Assembly: GCF_000377905.1 (NCBI RefSeq)
Contig: NZ_KB898876.1
Span: 124,001-188,000, forward strand
Reading direction: 5' to 3'
Source: Thioalkalivibrio sp. ALMg11
GTDB lineage: Bacteria > Pseudomonadota > Gammaproteobacteria > Ectothiorhodospirales > Ectothiorhodospiraceae
DNA length: 64,000 nt
The position numbers and the translations under genes were made by a program. Below the pieces are notes generated by a model that did no database searches, was not told where the DNA came from, and saw only the letters and a program-made list of their open reading frames with translations. Positions 15,986-24,771 of the stretch are shown one piece after another (the first letter of the stretch is position 1; each line of letters begins with the position of its first letter).

Positions 15986-16222
15986 AGAGCGCCCAATGAA
16001 CAAGGACGATTCGATTCCCGAGTTCCTGGGCGAAAGCGTCTGACCTCGTTCATTTATGCCCCACAAGACCGCGCAGCCAGCGCTGGTATATTGTGCGACT
16101 GATCTCGGGCGTTAGGCTGCAGCGTTTCGCTGACCGATCGTATAGTCAGTGCGAAACATGTTGCCGACCAGGAGGATCGACGGGTCGGGACTCACTCACT
16201 ACCCACCATAGGGACTGGCTGA

Positions 16223-17176
16223 ATGGCACAGGGCGCACCGACCCCGCTGAGGTCGCTTTCATCCGACAAAGTGGTGGGCCTGAGTACGCTGTTCGTTGCA
16301 CTGGCGGCGTTCTCCTGGGGGCTGTCCGGCGGGATTGGGGGCATTCTCACGGGCCAGGGCTGGGACCCGGTGGTGGTGTCGTTCTACCGGGGCGCGATCG
16401 GGCTGTTGTTCGTTCTCGCCTGGCTCGCGATACGCCCGCATGGCAGCGGGTTGGCCAATGGCCGCATGTGGTTCTGGTCGGCGATTGCCGGCCTGGGTGT
16501 CGCGGGCAACTTCACCTTCTACTTCCTGAGTATCGCGGAGGGCAGTGTCGCGGTGGCCGCGACCCTGATGTACTGCGCCCCGGTGTTCGTCTATCTCGTC
16601 TCTTTCGCACTCGGGCTCGAAAAACCCACGCTGTTCAAGTGGGTCGCGATTGCGATGGTCATGCTGGGCGTGGTGCTGCTGACGGGTATTTACGATATCG
16701 GCGCCGGTGACGTGACGCCGATCGCCGCCGGGGCTGGCCTGGCATCCGGGCTGTCCTACGCGGTATTTATTTTCGGCTTCAAGTTCGCGGCACCCCACGG
16801 CAGTCCGCAGGCGATTCTGGTGATCGCGTTCGCGGTCCTGGTCGTCATCCTGTTCGGGCTGGGCGATCCCGAGCAGACCGTGGCTGTGCTGAGCACGCCG
16901 AGCTGGCCGCTGTTCGTGGTGCTGGGGGTTCTGGGCGCCGGGTTGTCGTTCATTTTCTACATCATCGGCCTGAACCACACGGCACCCGCCGTCGCGTCGA
17001 TCGTGGCGATGGTCGAGCCGGTGACCGCGTCGTTGTTCGGCGTGGTGTTCCTGAGCGAGACCCTGGGCGCCGTGCAGATCTTCGGCATGGGGCTGATCCT
17101 GCTGACCGTGACCGCCTTGAGCGTCTATTCCAGCTCGCAGAAGCAATCGGTTCCGCCCCAACCACGTTCCGAGTAG
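16223..17176 (+). CDS. EamA/DMT-family transporter
   Basis: This 317-residue protein has ten hydrophobic segments arranged as two EamA repeats, the usual length and topology of drug/metabolite transporters. The first repeat starts TLFVALAAFSWGLSGG. The second half carries SYAVFIFGFKFAAP and the typical end HTAPAVASIVAMVEPVTASL with GVVFLSETL. It is an inner-membrane exporter or importer of small metabolites; the substrate cannot be deduced. It stands alone before the amidohydrolase, 203 bases away. Confidence 0.9.
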   Translation: MAQGAPTPLRSLSSDKVVGLSTLFVALAAFSWGLSGGIGGILTGQGWDPVVVSFYRGAIGLLFVLAWLAIRPHGSGLANGRMWFWSAIAGLGVAGNFTFYFLSIAEGSVAVAATLMYCAPVFVYLVSFALGLEKPTLFKWVAIAMVMLGVVLLTGIYDIGAGDVTPIAAGAGLASGLSYAVFIFGFKFAAPHGSPQAILVIAFAVLVVILFGLGDPEQTVAVLSTPSWPLFVVLGVLGAGLSFIFYIIGLNHTAPAVASIVAMVEPVTASLFGVVFLSETLGAVQIFGMGLILLTVTALSVYSSSQKQSVPPQPRSE

Positions 17177-17379
17177 CGCTTGTACCTGCTTCGGGAGCTG
17201 GATTCGCGGGGTCCGACATCGCCGTCACGGCGCATCTGCCGACAATGTTTCCAAAGAGACAAAGGGATGAGAATGAGGGTCAAGGATGCACTCATCCCTG
17301 CTAATCTGAACTAGGGATCGGGCGGCTCGGACGTCTCCCGGTGTTTACTGGTCAGCGGCCTTGCCCAAGGAGGCCAGTG

Positions 17380-18849
17380 ATGCGCGAGCCTGTCCACTCC
17401 CACCCCTGCTGCGGCACCGAACACCCCGGGGGCACGTCGTGCCTGTGCGGCCGGCCGGAGACCATGCGCGCCATGCAGCGTATCGAGGCGGACATCAGCC
17501 GCCGGCGCATGCTGGGAGGCATGGCGGCGCTAGTGGGCATGTTCGCCGGGTTCCGAGTAGCGGCCGGGCCGGATGAGCGGCCGGGCCTGCCGGATCGCCC
17601 CCTGCTACTGGTGAATCTGCGGCTGTTCGATGGCCAGTCCCCCCATCTGAGGGAAGGCGTGGCGGTGTTGATCCAGGGTGAGCGGATCGTCGATCTGATC
17701 ACGCCGGACGCGGCGCCCGAGGATGTGCTGCGTGTGGATTGCGGAGGACGGGTGGTGATGCCCGGACTCATCGATGCCCACTGGCATACCACCCTGGCGG
17801 GAGTGGACATGCGCACCGCCCTGACGGCGGATCCGGCCTACATTCACCTGCAGGCGGCGCGCGAGGCGCGGGCGACGCTGATGCGTGGCTTCACCACGGT
17901 GCGCGACGTGGGCGGCCCCGCCTTCGCTCTCAAGCGCGCCATTGACGAAGGCGTTACCCCGGGGCCGCGCATCTACCCCTCCGGCGCGATGATCAGCCAG
18001 ACCTCGGGGCACGGTGATTTCCGCATGCGCCATGAAGTACCGCGCACGGCCCTGTCCGGCCCCACCCAGACGGAGCTTTCCGGGGTGTCGGTGATCGCCG
18101 ATGGCGCCGACGAGGTGCTCCGTCGCGCGCGGGAACAGCTCATGCTGGGCGCAAGCCAGATCAAGCTCATGGCTGGTGGCGGTGTGGCCTCCCTCTACGA
18201 TCCCCTGGATAGCGTGCAGTACACCGAACGGGAGTTGCGCGCGGGTGTCGAGGCTGCCAGGGACTGGGGCACCTACGCCACGGTGCACGTTTACGTGCCC
18301 GCAGGGATCAAGCGCGCCATCCGCGCGGGTGTCGGCTGCATCGAACACGGCCAGCTGGCAGACGAGGAGGCGGTCCGCATGATGGCGGGCGAGGGCGTCT
18401 GGTGGAGCCTGCAGCCATTTCTCCAGGACGAGGACTCCAACGTTTACCGGGATCCGGAACAGGTGGCGAAGCAGACGCGGGTGGCCAGGGGTACGGAACA
18501 GGCCTACGCGTGGGCACGCGAGCATGAGGTACAGACCGCCTGGGGCACGGACATCCTGTTTGCCCCCGACAAGACCCATACCCAGGGGCGTCAGCTGGCC
18601 AAGATGACCCGCTTCTACGAACCCCTCGAGGTACTGCGCATGGCCACTGGGGACAACGGCCGCTGCCTGGCGTTATCCGGGCCGCGCGCGCCCTACGGCA
18701 GCGGTCTGGGGGTTATTCAGCCCGGCGGCCTGGCAGACCTGCTGGTGGTCGACGGGGAGCCGGAGCGGGATCTGTCCTTCCTGGCGGAGCCGGAGAACTC
18801 GTTGCGGTTGATCATGAAGGGCGGGCGGATGTACCGGAACACCCTGTGA
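17380..18849 (+). CDS. Tat-exported metal-dependent amidohydrolase
   Basis: This 489-residue amidohydrolase belongs to the imidazolonepropionase/prolidase-like branch. Metal-site motifs are visible: DAHWHT after the first strands, a Lys in SQIKLMAGG suited to carbamylation, VHVYV, CIEHGQ and WGTDILF. A twin-arginine motif SRRRMLGG (41-48) followed by a hydrophobic stretch indicates Tat export. Unusually, about 40 residues with four cysteines (PCCGTEH and SCLCGR) precede that motif. AAGGAGG before the ATG at 17380 is a strong ribosome site and supports this long N-terminus. The substrate is unknown; dipeptides or cyclic amides are hydrolysed by relatives. Confidence 0.87.
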   Translation: MREPVHSHPCCGTEHPGGTSCLCGRPETMRAMQRIEADISRRRMLGGMAALVGMFAGFRVAAGPDERPGLPDRPLLLVNLRLFDGQSPHLREGVAVLIQGERIVDLITPDAAPEDVLRVDCGGRVVMPGLIDAHWHTTLAGVDMRTALTADPAYIHLQAAREARATLMRGFTTVRDVGGPAFALKRAIDEGVTPGPRIYPSGAMISQTSGHGDFRMRHEVPRTALSGPTQTELSGVSVIADGADEVLRRAREQLMLGASQIKLMAGGGVASLYDPLDSVQYTERELRAGVEAARDWGTYATVHVYVPAGIKRAIRAGVGCIEHGQLADEEAVRMMAGEGVWWSLQPFLQDEDSNVYRDPEQVAKQTRVARGTEQAYAWAREHEVQTAWGTDILFAPDKTHTQGRQLAKMTRFYEPLEVLRMATGDNGRCLALSGPRAPYGSGLGVIQPGGLADLLVVDGEPERDLSFLAEPENSLRLIMKGGRMYRNTL

Positions 18850-18912
18850 AGTTGTTCCCGGCAGGGCTAAGAATCCTACCTGCGGATGTAGCAGGTCGGC
18901 GGATTGGCGGCG

Positions 18913-18985
18913 GATGGGCAAAGGGCAAGGTTCGACCCCGGGCATTTCGGCTGGCAGTGGATGGGCAAAGGGCAAGGTCAGCCCC
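18913..18985. repeat. tandem copies of GATGGGCAAAGGGCAAGGT
   Basis: The 19-base unit occurs twice, 47 bases apart, and continues into GACCCC/CAGCCCC sequence related to the TCAGACCTTGCC repeats. It lies in the 300-base gap after the amidohydrolase (18850-19151), which holds no gene that I can support. Confidence 0.5.
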
Positions 18986-19151
18986 GGTCATCTCGTCTGC
19001 GCGAGGATGGGACTCGGGGGGCGGTCTACTCGAGCGCGCAGAGGCAGTCGGTTCCGTCTCAAGCAGGCGCTGAGTGGCGCCCGGGCCTGGAACCGGCCCG
19101 GTGCAGTCCGGGATGGTGGCGTGGAATCACGCCAAATATCGGTTGATCTGG

Positions 19152-19484
19152 CTATCGCGGGTGGTAGATGGTCACCAGGACTGACGCGTCTTCCAGCGCC
19201 TTGAGGGCATGGGGCTGCCCCCCATCCAGATAGATCAGGGCGCCGGCGGTGAGTCGCTGGACCTTGTCTTCCCCGATACGGAAATCGACCGAGCCTTCCA
19301 GGCATTGGATCGTGATCTCTCCGGGTACGGCGTGATCACTGAACTCTTCGCCTTTGGGGAGCACGACGCGGAAGACTTGCAAATGCTGCGAACGCAGCAG
19401 CGTTGCACTTTTTGACCCGCGCAGTTCTTTCCCCAAGGGGCGAACGTCCACGATCTCTCCGGGTGTGGCGTGGTGCAATGCCAT
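19152..19484 (-). CDS. single-domain cupin protein
   Basis: This 110-residue protein is one cupin barrel. It has VVLPKGEEFSDHAVPGEITI (first cupin motif, with His and Glu metal-type positions) and the second motif GALIYLDGGQPHALKA. Small cupins of this type bind a metal and act as sensors, isomerases or dioxygenases. The start at 19484 gives the usual length. It is 50 bases from the end of the next minus-strand gene and may share its transcript. The substrate is unknown. Confidence 0.85.
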   Translation of the reverse strand: MALHHATPGEIVDVRPLGKELRGSKSATLLRSQHLQVFRVVLPKGEEFSDHAVPGEITIQCLEGSVDFRIGEDKVQRLTAGALIYLDGGQPHALKALEDASVLVTIYHPR

Positions 19485-19534
19485 GTTGTGCTCCAGCAGT
19501 TTTCTACAATCTACAATGGCGGGGCGCGCAGGCC

Positions 19535-20809
19535 TCAGCGGAGTGGGCGCACCTCGGCGATGTCGGACAGCGCGATTGGCACGACCATGTAGCCGCTGCC
19601 GAAGCGTCGGCGCACACGGATGTGCTCCTCCTCGATTCTGAGCAGTTCGCCATCGCGGGCGCGCCCGTCGGCGAGCTGGATGCGGATATTGCGGCCGATG
19701 TGGTCGCCCAGTGCATTCAGTGCGATGTTCGGGACATGCGATGGGTCGGGTGCCGTGGCCGAGGCGGCCGGGCCCGTGTTCAAGTTCGTATTCTCGGTCG
19801 TAGTCGGCCTGGCGGGGCCCGGAGCGACGGAGCGCAGATCCACTCGCCCGTAGTGTTTTCCCGCCACGGTCAGGCTGGACTCGACCCGACGTAGCAGGTG
19901 GGTCGGGGTGTCGACGTTGGCCCAGAGGAGCGCCGGATTGTCGATCGGGCCAATGCGCAGCGAAATGTCCTTGGGGTCCTCGATGAAGCGGCTGTAGGCA
20001 TCGACCATGCCGGGCCCGGGCTGCACGCCGAAGGGGCGCCAGGCCTCGACCCAGGCGCCTTTGTGGTGCTCGGTATACTCCTCGAGAGCCATCTCCATCT
20101 CGTTCGCGCAGAATTCCATCAGCGCCGGATAGTACCCCCGGTCCTCGTACCCCATCGTCAAGGATTGTAGCGAGGCGGTCATTAGCGCCGGAGCGAGATC
20201 GCGGGCCCGGTTCGAGGCGGCCTGGATGTCGAAGCGTCCGGTGGAGGCGCCCTGGCCCAGTGGGCCCATGCCGAACGTGCTGTGCACGGTCAGGCTATTG
20301 TGGTCCTCTTCGAGGTGGTATCGGGCGCCGAAGTCCAGCGGGATGTCGTGATAGCCGAGTGCGGCCATCAGGGCGTCCGGCGGGGCGGCTTGATAGGCCC
20401 CGCAGCCGGCGGTGTCGAGCCACAGCGCAGGCGTGTCGCCCTGCGCGCCTGCGGCGATGCCGGCCGGGAGGGTCAGGCCGTTCACCGAAAACCCGAGCTG
20501 CCGCGGCAGGCGTCGGGCATCCAGCGTGTGCCGAAGCCGGGCGAGCCGCCACAGGTTGCCGGCCTCCAGCGTGATGCGGTCTGCCCGCATGCGGCCGATG
20601 GCCCTGTTGTTGGGTTCAAACAGCAGCCCGTTTACGTGCAGTTCGCCCCCGAGGCCGATACCGACGTCGGAGTAGCGCAGCGTGCCGAGCGGCTCGAGCA
20701 GCTCCACCATGTCGTCGAGCTTCTGCTCGACCTGACGGACCTCGTAGTGGTAATACCCGACACCTGCGGCGGCGACCACGAGGCCGCCCACGATCAGTTT
20801 CCCTGGCAT
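19535..20809 (-). CDS. DUF945-like membrane-anchored periplasmic protein with Sm-like C-terminus
   Basis: This 424-residue protein starts with a single membrane anchor (MPGKLIVGGLVVAAAGVGYY) and then a long beta-rich region with LRYSDVGIGLGGELHVNGL, resembling DUF945/AsmA-type envelope proteins. The last 55 residues (IGRNIRIQLADGRARDGELL onward) have the G..V.L.dG....G pattern of an Sm-like barrel, separated by a Pro/Thr-rich linker. GGGAGAG precedes the ATG at 20809. It is likely anchored in the inner membrane facing the periplasm. The function is unknown, and the combination with an Sm-like tail is noteworthy. Confidence 0.72.
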   Translation of the reverse strand: MPGKLIVGGLVVAAAGVGYYHYEVRQVEQKLDDMVELLEPLGTLRYSDVGIGLGGELHVNGLLFEPNNRAIGRMRADRITLEAGNLWRLARLRHTLDARRLPRQLGFSVNGLTLPAGIAAGAQGDTPALWLDTAGCGAYQAAPPDALMAALGYHDIPLDFGARYHLEEDHNSLTVHSTFGMGPLGQGASTGRFDIQAASNRARDLAPALMTASLQSLTMGYEDRGYYPALMEFCANEMEMALEEYTEHHKGAWVEAWRPFGVQPGPGMVDAYSRFIEDPKDISLRIGPIDNPALLWANVDTPTHLLRRVESSLTVAGKHYGRVDLRSVAPGPARPTTTENTNLNTGPAASATAPDPSHVPNIALNALGDHIGRNIRIQLADGRARDGELLRIEEEHIRVRRRFGSGYMVVPIALSDIAEVRPLR

Positions 20810-20995
20810 GTTCTCTCCCTGTTTTGACTCATCCGGGCCGCGCGATACCGGACCCGACAGCGGGATTGCCTTGTCCCGCGCCAACACGATAACCACTCCG
20901 GGATATTTCCGCACTACCGTGGAGACACGCACGCGTATGGGCTCTGCCTTCGGATTTGGCAGGCCGGTCGTATGGACGCAAGCAGGCGAGACTAC

Positions 20996-21072
20996 GGGGT
21001 CAGATGGTGCCTTTTGCCTCGCGCGGGACGGGCCGTCCCAGGGGGTGACCGCAAGAGGCAAGGGCTGAGCCC
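20996..21072. repeat. long inverted repeat, TCAGACCTTGCC family, with inner palindrome
   Basis: GGGGTCAGATGGTGCCTTTT pairs imperfectly with AGAGGCAAGGGCTGAGCCC around GGGACGGGCCGTCCC, itself a palindrome. It lies in the 460-base gap 20810-21272. That gap also holds a 28-codon GTG frame at 21096 (VDEYRDLACWVESDSGLGNQ) which I do not call as a gene. Confidence 0.55.
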
Positions 21073-21272
21073 GGGGCGCTGCGCGGGAGTCTGAGCGTGG
21101 ACGAGTACCGTGACCTCGCCTGCTGGGTCGAAAGCGATTCTGGCCTGGGTAATCAGCTGGCCGAAGCCGCTGGCGGCGGGTAACCCTGTCGGCCAACCGT
21201 GAAGCCGAGCCCCGACGGCCCGGTGCCGCCGGGACTTGTTTCTGTCCGGGCGGCTGTCCCGCGGGAAAGGGG

Positions 21273-21941
21273 TTACTCTTCGCGGGCGGGAATCGAGGCG
21301 AAGTAGGCCGACACGGCGGCCATCTCTTCTTCCTCCAGCTCCTGGACGAGGCCCTGCATCAGTCCGGCCAGGGGGGTGTCGCGGGCGCCTTGCGCATAGG
21401 CCTGAAGCTGTGCCATGAGATAGCGCGGCGGCTGGCCGGCAAGCGGCGGCAGGCTGGGGTTGCGCACCCGCCCCTGTTCGCCATGGCAGGAGGCGCAGGA
21501 CTGGATATTTCGATCCGGCAGCCCTTCGAGCGCAATCTCGCGCCCTTTTTCCACCAGGTCTTCCGGCACCCGGTATGGCCCGCCCGCCGGTTCCAGCTCG
21601 GCGTAGTGGCGGCTGACCGCCTCGATCTCGTCATCGTCCAGATGCTGGGCGATCTGGGCCATTGTGGCATTCGGGCGCTGGCCTTCCCGGTAGGCCGTCA
21701 TCTGCTCGACCAAGTAGGCCTCCGGGAGCCCCGCCAGGCGCGGGAATGGGGGCTGTGCCTGGCCCTGGCCCTGTTCGCCGTGGCACTGGATGCAGGCGGT
21801 CGCGCCGCGATCATTGCCTTCCTGTGCAATTTGGGCGCCCGGGTCGTCCTCGGCGACGGCGGCGCCGCCCAGCAGCCACAGGGCGGTTAACAGAGCGAGT
21901 GGCCGGGCAGTGATTCGGTCGAAGGTGTGCGCTCGTGCCAT
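21273..21941 (-). CDS. diheme cytochrome c4-like protein
   Basis: This 222-residue protein has a Sec signal peptide (about 1-30) and two class I cytochrome c domains. The heme motifs are CIQCH (50-54) and CASCH (149-153). Candidate Met axial ligands lie in RPNATMAQ and LAGLMQGL. Such proteins carry electrons in the periplasm between quinol-oxidising complexes and terminal oxidases, or take part in sulfur oxidation. It is monocistronic here, next to repeats on the upstream side. Confidence 0.9.
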   Translation of the reverse strand: MARAHTFDRITARPLALLTALWLLGGAAVAEDDPGAQIAQEGNDRGATACIQCHGEQGQGQAQPPFPRLAGLPEAYLVEQMTAYREGQRPNATMAQIAQHLDDDEIEAVSRHYAELEPAGGPYRVPEDLVEKGREIALEGLPDRNIQSCASCHGEQGRVRNPSLPPLAGQPPRYLMAQLQAYAQGARDTPLAGLMQGLVQELEEEEMAAVSAYFASIPAREE

Positions 21942-22095
21942 TGGATCACCACGATTTCATGACTTCATATTCAGGAACATAGGGTGGTTTCAACGATGGT
22001 GCAATTGCGGTGCGCATTTGTTGGGCGTGTGAGGGGTGCGCCGCCGGATGTTGCCGCGGTCCGGGGTGCCGCATCCCCGAACAGGAAGAGCGAAC

Positions 22096-22120
22096 AGGAA
22101 GAGGACACCCACCTTCCTGG
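22096..22120. repeat. REP-like hairpin with changed but paired stem
   Basis: CAGGAAG and CTTCCTG pair perfectly around AGGACACCCAC. Compared with the AGAAGA/TCTTCT copies, both arms changed together while the loop stayed the same. Confidence 0.65.
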
Positions 22121-22151
22121 ATTTCGCACGGCGCGGCGGCGCATCCGGGAA

Positions 22152-23054
22152 TCATTCCGCCGGGAGGCAGTCCGGAAGGGAATCCTCCAGCCTGCGGGGT
22201 GTGATGCCGAGGTCGGTGAAGCTTCCCGAATTTTCGCCGGCGACATTGTCCTTCTGCATCAGGAAGATCTGGTCCCGGGTCAGGGGTGCGTTCGGCAGCA
22301 GCGAGCCGAGCCGGGCCAGTGCGTGCCAGAGCGCGAAGGGCACTGGCACCATCGGGCGCTGGCGCTCCAGGTGCGCCAGTACCAGAGTCAGGATCTGGCG
22401 GTACGTCATGATGTCGGGGCCAGCGAGTTCGAAGACAGAGCGTGCGGGCGGGGTGGCGGCGAACAGCCTGGCCACGGCGCGGGCGATATCGGCCACGTGC
22501 ACCGGCTGCAGGCGGGTCTCTCCGCGGCCGAACAGGGGGATGACCGGCAGGCGCGTCAGGCCGGCCAGGTTGCGCAGGAAGGCATCATGCGGGCCGAAGA
22601 GCACGCTGGGACGCACGATCAAGGCGTCGGGGAACTCGCGGATCACGGCCGACTCGCCTTCGGCCCTTGCGCGTATATAGGCGGAGCGCGATTCGCTGTC
22701 CGCCCCGATCCCGGAGATTTGCACGACTCGCGCCAGGGCCGCGTCGCGCGCCGACCGGGCGAGGCGGGCAGCGCCTTCCACGTGGATGGTGGTGAAGCGG
22801 AGATCGCGTTGTTCCACATACAGGCTGACCGCGTTCACCACGCCGGTGGCTCCCTCGATGGCCCGGTCGACGTCGGCATCGTCACGGATATCGGCGCTGC
22901 AGTGCGCCACTTGGGCGTGTTGTTCCAGTGCGGCGGGTAACGTCGCCCGGCGGGAAGCAATCCGCACGTGGTGTCCGGCATCGATCAGTTCGTGCACGAT
23001 CGCGCTGCCGAGAAAGCCGGTGCCGCCGAATACCGTGATCAGGTCCGGGCGCAT
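22152..23054 (-). CDS. NAD(P)-binding epimerase-like protein (complex I NDUFA9-like family)
   Basis: This 300-residue atypical short-chain dehydrogenase starts with the nucleotide-binding motif VFGGTGFLGSAI. It has VVNAVSLY and VVQISGIGADSES in place of the usual active-site Tyr-Lys region and a C-terminal segment with PVPFALWHALARL. This pattern fits the NDUFA9/YbjT-like family, whose members bind NADPH and often lack dehydrogenase catalysis. AAAGGGGG precedes the ATG at 23054. The role is probably linked to quinone or complex I assembly, by family only. Confidence 0.83.
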   Translation of the reverse strand: MRPDLITVFGGTGFLGSAIVHELIDAGHHVRIASRRATLPAALEQHAQVAHCSADIRDDADVDRAIEGATGVVNAVSLYVEQRDLRFTTIHVEGAARLARSARDAALARVVQISGIGADSESRSAYIRARAEGESAVIREFPDALIVRPSVLFGPHDAFLRNLAGLTRLPVIPLFGRGETRLQPVHVADIARAVARLFAATPPARSVFELAGPDIMTYRQILTLVLAHLERQRPMVPVPFALWHALARLGSLLPNAPLTRDQIFLMQKDNVAGENSGSFTDLGITPRRLEDSLPDCLPAE

Positions 23055-23344
23055 GGCGAGCCCCCTTTGAGCGATTCGGACGGGCGCCCGATGTGGGGTG
23101 TCCAAGGTCAGCCGCCCAGGTCATCTACTGGGTGAGACCGCGTGGAAGTACGAAATGTCCCGGGATGCCGTCGATTCAAGGGGGGGCTGCGCCTGCTGGG
23201 ATCGACCAGGAGGCTCTTGATCGATCCCTGATAGCCGGAAACATTGCTGCCGTCCCTGCTCAGGGGGCATCACTTGCTGGCAGGGAGGGGGCGACATGGC
23301 CCCCCGAAGCAGTTGATCGCGGACTGATTCGGTCAAGTATCCAG

Positions 23345-23824
23345 TCAGCGCGTGCGCTGACAGCCGGCCAGCTGCACGGCCCAGGCGTCGAGCAGACGCT
23401 GACGCACAGTGGCATCGTCGTCGCGCTGCAGCTCCTCGCGGCTGGCATTGAAGGTGCGGGTCATCCAGCCGTCCTCGGCGGCGCACTCGACCCGAATCTC
23501 CCAGCCGTCGTCGTGCGGCTCGACATCGAACGTGTAGGTCCCCAGATGCAGTTCCTCCAGCAGGCCGCTGACCATCTCCCGCGCCCGGGAGAACTCCTCG
23601 ACGGATAACGTCATCGTGTCGTCCCTCATGTTGCCGTGCAGCCACTGTTCGAAGCGGCGGATGGCGTGCTCGAACTCCGTGCGGTAATGCGCGGCCGGGG
23701 GGTGATTGCCCGCGCCGGCCAGCGCTTCGCGGTAGATGCTCAATGTGCGCTCGACCCATTCCCGCGTTGCGGGCTCGCCGTCACGTTTGACCAGGAAGCG
23801 GATGCGCTGCAGTTCGTCTGTCAC
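23345..23824 (-). CDS. hypothetical cytoplasmic protein
   Basis: This 159-residue protein has no recognisable domain. It is charged, helical at the N-terminus (LQRIRFLVKRDGEPATREWV) and beta-rich near YTFDVEPHDDGWEIRVEC. No signal peptide or membrane segment is seen. The start is a GTG at 23824 with CAGAGAGCA upstream; no good ATG exists earlier. It is divergent from the DUF99 gene, with 224 bases between them. The 290 bases downstream (23055-23344) hold nothing that I can identify. Confidence 0.65.
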   Translation of the reverse strand: MTDELQRIRFLVKRDGEPATREWVERTLSIYREALAGAGNHPPAAHYRTEFEHAIRRFEQWLHGNMRDDTMTLSVEEFSRAREMVSGLLEELHLGTYTFDVEPHDDGWEIRVECAAEDGWMTRTFNASREELQRDDDATVRQRLLDAWAVQLAGCQRTR

Positions 23825-24048
23825 GGTCTGCTCTCTGGAACGGGGCCTGTATCTGCCATGATGTAGGGTATTGCGGGCGCCCGTGCAAGCGGTGGCCCTT
23901 CGAGGCGGGTCCGCTATGGTCCGCCGGAGCGGGACGGGCCGCTGCCGGGGGAGCCCGCCCCGAGTGCGTTGCGGGTCGGCGAGGCGTGGGCGGACACCAG
24001 TGGAACTGTGAAGCGCCGCGGCGCGGGAGGCGGCAGACCGGGAAGCGG

Positions 24049-24615
24049 ATGCACGAACGTCTTTCACACGTGGTGGGTTTCGATGATGCGCCGTTCGCGC
24101 GGCAGCATCGAGGCGACGTGCGGGTGGTCGGTGCGGTATTCGCCGGGATGCGGCTGGACGGCGTGATCTCGACGCGGGTGCGCCGCGATGGAGTCAACGC
24201 CACCGCGCGTCTGGCTGAATGCCTGCTGGGCAGTCCGTTTGCACCGCAGCTGCACGCGATCCTGTTGCAGGGGATCACCCTGGCCGGATTCAACGTGGTG
24301 GATCTGCAGGCGCTGCACGCGCGCACCGGGTTACCGGTCCTCGCGGTGACGCGCCACGCACCCGATCTACCCGCGATTCGCCGTGCGCTGCTCGGGCATG
24401 TTCCAGGGGGCGCGCGCAAGTGGCGGCTGATCGAGGCCGCCGGCGTCATGGAACCGCTGGCGGGGTTGTATGTGCAGCGCTGCGGGCTGAGTCGCGAGGC
24501 GGCGCAAAGGCTCCTGGAAGACCAGCGAGTCCATAGCCGGTTGCCGGAACCGCTGCGGGTGGCTCACATGATTGCGGGAGGCGTGACGACCGGGGCGAGT
24601 CGTCACCGTCCGTGA
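24049..24615 (+). CDS. DUF99-family protein (endonuclease V-like fold)
   Basis: This 188-residue protein has the DUF99 layout: SHVVGFDDAPF near the start with an acidic pair, VVGAVFAGMRLDGVISTRV, then ILLQGITLAGFNVVDLQALH and TGLPVLAVTRHAPD. DUF99 proteins are related to endonuclease V and adopt an RNase H-like fold; they are common in archaea and rarer in bacteria. Whether the acidic residues form an active nuclease is unknown. The start at 24049 leaves an intact N-terminal strand. Confidence 0.82.
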   Translation: MHERLSHVVGFDDAPFARQHRGDVRVVGAVFAGMRLDGVISTRVRRDGVNATARLAECLLGSPFAPQLHAILLQGITLAGFNVVDLQALHARTGLPVLAVTRHAPDLPAIRRALLGHVPGGARKWRLIEAAGVMEPLAGLYVQRCGLSREAAQRLLEDQRVHSRLPEPLRVAHMIAGGVTTGASRHRP

Positions 24616-24771
24616 CCGGGGGCGCGAGCCGTCCGGGAACGGGCGGACATTGGGCCGCCCGCTTTCGGCACGCGACTCCACTGCAGGAGCACAGGCGAGA
24701 TTGTGGCACCCTCGGGTAGGGCGCCGGGCCTGGCGCTACGCTCGTTGCAGGCAAGCCTGAAGGAGGCCTCG

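Noticed and set aside
21096-21182. 28-codon GTG frame VDEYRDLACWVESDSGLGNQ
   Set aside because: No ribosome site and no second copy; could be a relic of a larger gene, evidence insufficient.
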